The notes beneath the pieces were generated by a model. It was not told the DNA's origin, made no database searches, and saw only the letters and a list, made by a program, of their open reading frames with translations. From contig NC_079881.1 in NCBI RefSeq assembly GCF_029227915.1, forward strand, positions 3,722,001 through 3,782,000: a stretch of DNA of 60,000 nt, read 5' to 3'. Within the stretch, counting starts at the first letter, position 1. Every line of letters begins with the position of its first letter. Shown here in pieces: positions 43,801 through 52,800 of this stretch. The DNA comes from Hydractinia symbiolongicarpus (Eukaryota > Cnidaria > Hydrozoa > Anthoathecata > Hydractiniidae). Made by a program: the position numbers and the translations under genes.

Positions 43801-46800
43801 AATAGCACTGCTTAAAAATAAACACCAACCTGTGGGAAAACATATTGTAGCGGTTTATATGGCACATCAAAATCATTACCAGCCTAAAAGTAATTTATAT
43901 TAAAGTAGTGATAAGTAGTGATAAGTATAATGTGTTGTGATTCTTGATTGATTGATTTACTTTTAATATAGTAGTCACTAGTCGATGATGCCTGTAGAAA
44001 AATCCACGTAGGCAGAAGAACAAAGGAAAAATAGGTTGTTTTAGATGTTTTAATGCATTAGCAGTGCAAATACAAAAAAAATTTTTGGAGATGTGTTTAC
44101 CAGTTGCCTCTATTAAATTTTTTTTCTACAGAGCTTAAAACGCTTATTAAAATAATGTGTAGAATCATGTGCTTTTGACGAGCGCCTAAGGAGATATATA
44201 TAAGGTTTTAAAATTTTTGCTGACGTCAGAAAGGAACAGACAAAAGGCGCAAAAAGATCAAGAAAATGTATAAGATCATGTTGGGGTTTAAAAGTTTTTT
44301 GATGGCGTCATTAACCTGTCCATACTGAAACGGATTCGGGACTCAGGTTTGGAAAAAACTTATGAAAATTGGTCCCAGGTGTTCCCTAGTTACCCACGTG
44401 GTGGAAAATAACTAATGTTACCCAAAAAAAATTAACTGGAAGAGGGGGTGCTGCCTAAGAATAGAGGGGGTGTTGGAAAAGAATAAAGGGGAGGTGATAG
44501 AAGTCGTTTCATACTCTGAAAAATCATCTGTGTTATATTGCTTTAAAACATAAGAAGTTGAAAATCTTATGCGATGAACTGGTTTGGCATTCTTGTAGTT
44601 ACATGTAAAAAGATGACATCTCCTTTTCATTTAAACCTTGGATACCATTTTTTTTTTTTTTTTTTTTGAGAAAACTCTAAATATCCAGTTCTTTCTTCTT
44701 CACAATATTAAGTTTTCTGACCACCTGCCTATTTAAGTTCGACTGATTTAGGGACTGCTGGAAGAGAAATTCGATTCTCTTTTATATGATGTTATTTCAG
44801 ATCACTTAAATGTTGTTATTTCAAACTTGTTCTTATGTGCAGTGTGTGGCATATGGTGTCTAAGGATTAAAAACATTGTTAATACATATTTATATAGATA
44901 TAAAGAAAACCAAACGACACTTACAGAGTATATCTTTAAAAACTGAACAAAATCTTTTAAAGAATTGATGACCATGCTTCTTAGTTGTATTGACATTACT
45001 GTCGAGACACACGTAAAAAATTCTTGCACCAATTGTGTACTGTCTGAGTCATGTTTCGGTAATAGCATGTGCCACGCATTTTCCATTTCTTTGAATAACT
45101 TTGCGCATTCAGGAATCCATCTAAAAGAATAAGAGAATGTTCAGCATTGATTTTAACTTAGAAAATAATAAGGCTGGACTTGAAAATATTTAAAGTTTAC
45201 TCTAACCGAACTGGACCCTGAAAATAATGCTGGGCAAAGTTTTTTATCCCATCCCTTCACATCGCATGTTCAACACACAACATTAAAAAAGTTACAATCT
45301 CAACTTATCTATGTTGCTTATTACTATCTATAACTACGATTTGACCACTGTATGTAACATTTTGCTTAGCCGTTAGTTTCCCTCAGTAGATCAAAAAATA
45401 ATAGCAAAAACAAAATTCAACTAATGTCTCCTTTGTTTTGTTCGTGATTCTGGTACAACACAAAAGATTGTGTGCAAGTCATCAATTAATTAAATAATTA
45501 CATAAAGGGTTTTAAGTCAAATTGGCTGATTTGATTTTGTGTTTTCTTTATATTAACACTTTAGAATATTGTTGAGTGTTGATAAAAAACCTACTTATTT
45601 AGTAATAACCTCATTGTGAGATCGTGATTTAGGGTATTTGCAGGCATTTTCATATTGCAAGTTTTCAGAGACTACTCTGAGAAGACATTTCTATACTGAT
45701 AAGATATAATGCATAAAAGTAAATAAAGTCCCAAGATCCTGCAGTCTAACACAAGAAGTTGGCAACCTAATAAAAGGTTAAATCCCGTAACAGTATTGGT
45801 AAAAAGCTCTTATCACATTGTGGTTATAATGCTTACTATTATTTCTTTAATTAAAAAAACTAAAACAGACATAATGTCTAAAGGAGAAAATGCAATGCAA
45901 ACAAAGGATTGAAGTAAATTGTGTTTGCTCCTTACATAACATTCAGCACACAAACCAAGCAATTCGTAAAATAACATTGCTCAGCTTTAATAGCATATAA
46001 AAAAGAACATTTTTCCACTTATTGGTGGTACATATATTGTTTCAACACTCCAACATAGGGGTTCTTCACATTTTGAGTACCGTAAACGATGTTGGCGAGG
46101 AAGGACGTATTTTTATACTTAAGTCTTGCGATAGCATGCCTTCTGATGATGCGAACTTTTAGTAATGATAACTCACCAGAAAGAAGAGATAATTCATTGA
46201 GAAAATGTGGAATATGTTTACTGGGAGAAAGGCAATTTCGACAACACTATCTTAGAATTCAAAAAAATCAAAATTCATTCTAACTCTATCGGAAACACAC
46301 ACAACCTCTACAACAAACTCAGAACTTTTTAAGATGCCAGGGTTTCAGTTTATTCGTAAAGATCGCCCTGACGGTATTGGGGGTGGTGTTGCTATCTATT
46401 TATCTGACGATATCAAATGGAAAAGACGACCAGATTTAGAAACTCGTGAAATTGAATGTATTTGGGTTGAAATTGAGATTTTCAAGGGGAAAAACGTTGT
46501 AGTTGGTTGCATATACAGACCCCCGGATTCGTCAAATTCCTTGAAAAAAGATTTCAACAGTTTTCTCAATGATATGCTGTCAAAGGTTAACAAAATCTTC
46601 ATGGAAACTTTTCTCTTGGGAGATATTAATGTAAACTTTCTTACAAAATCGAATAATAAAGAAATTAAAAATATTTTTGTCACTCACAGACTTACACAAA
46701 TCGTTAAATCACCAACTTGTGTAACAAAAGACACACAAACTTTAATTGACGTTATTCTAACAAACAATTACTCTCATTTTCATTGTACTAAAGTTATTCC

Positions 46801-49800
46801 CCTGAGTCTAAGTGATCATGATTGTGTTGCATGTGTACGAAAATTAAACCATCATAAAGAACAATTCAGAACAATTGAATGCAGAGATTATTCAAAATAT
46901 AATCACACAGACTTTTCTTTCGATATTGCAAATTTCAATTGGAAACCATTTTACGAAACACAAAATGTTAATAGAGCTTGGAGTTACATGAAAGAAGGAC
47001 TTACAAAGATTGCTGATAAACACGCACCTCTCATCACAAAACGTGTCAAGGGTAGGCCCTGTCCAAGGCTTACTTATGATTTGAAAGCGCTCATGAACAC
47101 AAGAGACAAGTTGCTTCACAAAGCGAGAAAATCGAAAAATGAATGTGACTGGTCGACTTACAAAAGACTTAAAAATTCTTGTAACAACAAAGTGAAACAA
47201 GCAAAACAGAAATACCACAAGGATCTTCTACACGAGAATTGTAAAAACCCGGCTAAGTTTTGGAAATACATCAAAGAAATATTTCCAACAAAAGAACATC
47301 CTCCAGCTTCTGCAACTACGAGCATCGATCACGAAAAAAACCTGAATACTGCGAACGTATTGTGTAAGTTTTTTACAAACATTGCACAATCAATTAAATC
47401 CAAAGCTTTCAAGCTAAGAAATTTCGTTTGTGAGATACCACCAAAACTTGTTACGTCAGAAAAAGTGTTTACTTTCGGCTACGTTAGTCGATTATTTGTG
47501 GAAAAAGAACTGAGATCACTAAAACGGAGAAAAGCTGCTGGTTGTGACAACCTACCTCCAGGAATCCTGAAAGATGCTGCCCAACCCCTATCGGGTCAAT
47601 TCCACTGGACTGGTTTCAACTGAGTGGAAAATTGCGAAAATTACCCCAATTCACAAAGGAGGTGCAACTGACAACAACAACAATTATCGACCGATTTCCG
47701 TACTTCCTTCCTTATCAAAAATCCTTGAGAAAGCTGTCCATAAACAACTATCTGATTACCTCGAAAATAACAACATCTTATCAGAAAATCAGTTCGGTTA
47801 TCGGAAAACACGTTCAACTGAGCTAGCTACCATCCTGCTGGCAGACAATATTCGCAAAGCTGACGACAAAGGCAACTTGGTAGGTGCACTTTATACTGAC
47901 TTATCAAAGGCTTTTGACACTTTAAACCATTCAATTCTCCTGGAAAAGGTGAAAAGTGTTGGAATCAGAGGATCTGCTTGAAATTTATGAAGATCATCTG
48001 TGGAGTGCCTTAAGGCTCGATCTTGGGACCACTTCTTTTCTTCATTTATTTCAATGACTTTGGGAAATGCTTAAAATACACGCATTCTTTAAACTTTGCT
48101 GATGACACTGTGGTTTATGTCAAGGGAAAGAACAAGGAATCAATCGAGTACCAGCTAAATGAGGACTTGAAGTTGATTTCAACATATTTCCAAATCAACC
48201 AGCTAGTTATCAACTTGAATAAAGACAAAACCGAAACTATGCTTTTTGGTACCTCGAAAAAACTATCATCCTGTGGTAAAAATATGTCCTTGTTGTTTGA
48301 TGACACTGAGATACAGGTTACTGAAACATACAAATACTTGGGAACTACGTTGGATAGTTCACTTTCAATCTCTACTAATTTTGATAAAATCTACAAGTGT
48401 TCAGTATCCAAATTACGTATGTTGTCTTCTCTCCAAAGTTATCTCGACGATTCGTCAAAAAGAAAGATTTACAATGGAATGATTCTTCCTTGCATAACAT
48501 ACAACTGTACGGTAAACTTAAATTTAAGCCAAACACAAAGAAATAAGCTTAAATCCATTGATAATCTAACTAAAATGGTCACTGGAACAAGCCAACCACC
48601 TGTTGAAAACGTATTAAAGAAACAATCAATTCTACTTGTGCGAAAATGTTTAGAAAGGAAAACGTGTGCAAACTTTATTGATTACTTCAAAGTACAGTCC
48701 CATGGTAGGGGGTCAAGAAATGATGGTTATAAATTACAAATGCCATTCACAAAACTCAAATATGCAAAATCTGGTTTCTTTTCAATGGGTGTTACACTAT
48801 ACAACGAGTTACCATTAAATATTCGTAAAATTGAAAATTTTAATTTGTTTAGGAAAAATGTTTTGAAGATTTTTAACCTTGATTTGATTTGATTTGATTT
48901 ATATCCGATAGTCCCATACTCCATTTGATAGAACAGAGTGTTCTGTTTGATTTAATGTGCTTATTTTTCCTGCGGAGACTTTACTTCAGTTGTGATATTT
49001 TATTTGTAGCCTGTTAGTTTCATAAACATTTGCTGTTTATTCTATCATCTCACACACTATCTGGCAGTTTTAGCTAATTTTTAAGCTAAGACTTTTTAAG
49101 TAATTTTATTTTTATTGCTTATATAATATATACTTTTACCTTACTATATTTCGATTTTTATTTTTAAAGACAGGACGTTTGTTAATAGCAATATTATATA
49201 TATTGAAAATGTATATCATGTATAAAAATTGTTTATAATAATAATAATTTATAATTAAAATAATAATAATTTTAACTAAACAACTATTCTATTTATTCGT
49301 CATAGTTTAAAAAATAAGGAAAACATACTCAGTTTTTAAGTAATTCTTTCCCATTCTGCAAAATTCCTCCGTAAGGTCTTTAAAACTTTCTAACGTCAAT
49401 GGAAGGTTTACGTTGGCTAGTTTTTTAATATCGATAAATCTGCTTGATGCGAACCTGTGGTAAAAATACAAAGAAATAAAAAATAAAGAAAAACAAAGTA
49501 AATGATCAGTTAATATCTCAAACTTAAACATTGACATTAAAATTAAGAAACATTTAAGTACAAATGAAACCAACAGAAATGCTTGTTTCTATACCTTTCA
49601 TACCAGAGATTTTGTAGAGATGTTGTTAGCGGGTTTGTGATAAATAGATGTTTGTGAATGTATTCCTTTACAGTTTTGAATCTGTCATGCCAGGGGACAG
49701 GAGATCGGTAGCATCTAATAAACATAAAATCTGCTAATTTCTTTGTTAACCTTTATAAAAAAAGAAGCAATGGTAGTTATTAAACAATAAGGGGAAAATA

Positions 49801-52800
49801 CAACTGGTAAAAGATGTCAAAAAAAAAACAAAATAAGAAGAAAGGTCATGACCAAATTCATCTCAACATTTTGAGCATTAACTAACTATACAAACAAACC
49901 ATTGCAGTACAGTAGTGTTTATTAGCAAATTTTATACAGAAGTAGCAAAGTGGCAAATGTTATCTACTGAAAAAACTCAAGATAGACTCTGAATTTAGTT
50001 TTAAATAAAGTACAATGTTTTAAGTATAAATTCCCTAGTTTTTTAATAATATTTGACGATCACTGCCAATTTCATTATGCACTTTTTTCATTTTAAATAT
50101 TAATAGGAATAACAGATCATAGGAATAACTGACCAAGGTAACTTGACTGACCAAAGCTGGTTTATCACCATATTCGCTATCCACAGTTTTCCTGATGTTT
50201 CTTAGTATTGTGAATAAATTTATAAAATTCTCAGAAATTTTATTACAAATTACTACAGTTCCTGACTTCCATGGTTCACTAACAGTCCTGTTCGGCAAAG
50301 TATTGTCGCAACACAATTGGTTAAAAAAGATAAGAGACAATCATTCCAGCTATCCTTTATAATTAAAAAATAAAATGTTTCAATACTTAGGTATAAAAAA
50401 AATACTTTTTATAGGGTAGGATAAAAAATAAATACTAACAACATACTTCACATAGTAAGGTTTAGGAATGGCTTTTATAAACAATCTCTTCCTTTCTTTC
50501 TCATCTCGCAAAATGTAATCCACTGAAAAACAACATGTTAAACGTAATGAAACAAACATGGAATTTGCTTGTGTCATCTTGTTAGCAAAAACAGGTGTCA
50601 AGGGGTGTCATTTATTAATTGAGAAAATCTTACTTGAACCATTTTTAAAGGAAAAAGACTATATCCATGCAAGCAACTCTTTTTCATTTCCTTTTCGAAT
50701 TTCTTTCTACTTTTAGAAATTCCTACACATTTACATAATTTTGGGCATGACTGCAAAAAAAATTATGTTTAGCAGGTAATTTTGGAAATGTCTGAAAAAT
50801 GTCTATTTTATATTTACTTTTACTTACTTTTAAAAAACCATTTACCTTCGAAAGTGAAACTAAACAATGTAAAAACCCAAGACATAATTTAATGCTTAGC
50901 ATATTCAGGTGTCTTTCAAACATAATGTATTGCACACATGAGCAGTCTCTTGGCTGTCAGAAAATGCTATTTCGCCTATCAATCAAACAAGCCTTACGAA
51001 GTTTTCTACAAATCCAAATGCCCAAACTTTAACACTTACCAATAGCTTTACGAGAACTAAAGTTATAGTCTTCATAAACTTCTTTTTTTAATTCGTCAAT
51101 AAGTTTTACATGGTTGTTATCATTATTGTAATTGTTGTTGTTGTTGTTGTTGTTGTTGTTAAAGTTAAACTGAGGCAGAATTCTGAATGTCAAAATGTGA
51201 TCAACAAATATATCATCAGGGACAAGAATGTCATCTCTTGAAACTCCGTAATTAATGTAATAGTAATAGCGCTGAAATAAAAAGCAATGAACACGTTATT
51301 CATATTGTTTATATTTTAAGTAACAGGCAAATGATCTGTACTAAGTGTTGCTGTGTAGGTGATAAAAAAAGATACTTTAAGGCAATACAATGTGCAGTAA
51401 AACAATAGGGCCGAATTATATACCTCCAAATCTTGCTCAGATGGAACACACTTTTCGTTTTTGTTAACTGCATCTTCTCTCTCCATAATTACTCTTTGTT
51501 CATGTGGAGTCAAAGGTCGGCTTCTGCTTAAATGTAATCTTTGGTAAAAAAGAACTTTGTTAAATTTTATGGCAAACGTTTCAGATCCAAAAAACTATAT
51601 AGTTACATTAATATGGTTTCGTTATGTGGCCTTAGAATGAACATTTGAGTTTTGGCACACTCTATACACACAGATTTGAAAAATGTTTGTACAATACAAA
51701 ATACTGTTTAATCAATATGCCATTTAAACAAGTATATTATGTTTAGGGTCAAGTCAACTGAGTTAAAAAATTAAACAGAGAATGAATGTATATGTACGCT
51801 TAATCATTAAAGTGAAATAGAGGTTATCCATTAACACAAATAATCCCCATTAAAAGTTAATGCAGTACAAAAGAACAAACCTTTTTTGATCTTGTTGGTG
51901 GTCCAAGGGAGTTGCACTTCTTCTTTTCACCCCTTCATATTGTCTAACAATAGATGCAGAATTAGCATTTATTTTCTTTTGTCTCTGTCTTAATAATGTC
52001 TTTAGTTTAAGGTTTTGTGCCTTTGGAGAAAAGTTGTTTGCAATGGATTCACTTGGTGTACGATGAAATGGTGTCTCCTTGTAAGGCGCAGCTTTCGTCC
52101 AGGATGATGGTTTCATTATTGGTGGAAACTGACCATGTTTGTTCACGATCTATAGAGAATGGGTATAAAATATATGAGACATGGATAAACACCATAGGAG
52201 ATAAGATTTTAAAAAAATATAGACACAAAATATTAAAGGAGAATAATAAGAAAGAAACACAACTTATAAGAAAAAAATTAAGCAGTGTAACTTTTGCATT
52301 TCTAACATATGGCCTGGTAGTGAGCAGTACTTACAATCAGGTACTAAATTATAACTATGGATCTGTAAAAGAAATATCAAAATTAAAATTTATGAAGTTA
52401 TTAACAGGTTGTGTTTAAAAATAGACGCAAAATGATAAGAGCCTTTAATTTGAGAAAAGCTTGTATTTTTATAAGTTCGTTCTTACTTATAAAGATGACA
52501 CTGAAAATTTTCTTAAACTTTCCAGGGAAAATGAAATTAAAAAAAATTGTTGGTTTTAATTTTATGAAGTCTACAAAAGTTGCAAACCATGGAATTGCTG
52601 TTTGAAAGTCTTGTGCCAAAACAGTTCAAAATGATGGGGTAATTGAAAACTGTATTTTCTTTTTTTAATAAATTAAGTGTTAATTAAAGTTTATAAAAAC
52701 TGAGGCAATTATTTATGGGATCTTAACATATCCTTCATTGTGTGACCTATGTATTAAAAAAAAGGTTGGATGACAAAATAACTTTTTGGCCTACAATAAT

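Larger units (their letters stand above)
46334..48900 (+). mobile_element. Broken CR1/Jockey-type non-LTR retrotransposon in intron 8
   Basis: The element lies antisense to DNAH3 in its largest intron (4.2 kb). It carries an apurinic-type endonuclease domain, a reverse transcriptase, and ends in a short tandem tail of four GATTT units (48881..48900), as CR1/L2-type LINEs do in place of poly(A). The 5' limit is uncertain: a related reading frame may continue back to about 46089..46280, but the upstream ORF1 is missing, so the copy is 5'-truncated. The coding region is interrupted by internal deletions, a frameshift and at least one nonsense change. It is not autonomous. No target duplication was identified. 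Confidence 0.88.

Noticed and set aside
50035-50340. 101-codon minus-strand frame between exons 6 and 7 as an extra DNAH3 exon
   Set aside because: It has no dynein similarity, and exons 6 and 7 join in frame without it to give the expected family order.
52017-52418. 133-codon plus-strand frame as a gene
   Set aside because: It overlaps exon 3 antisense, has no recognisable domain, and its composition is that of AT-rich intron.
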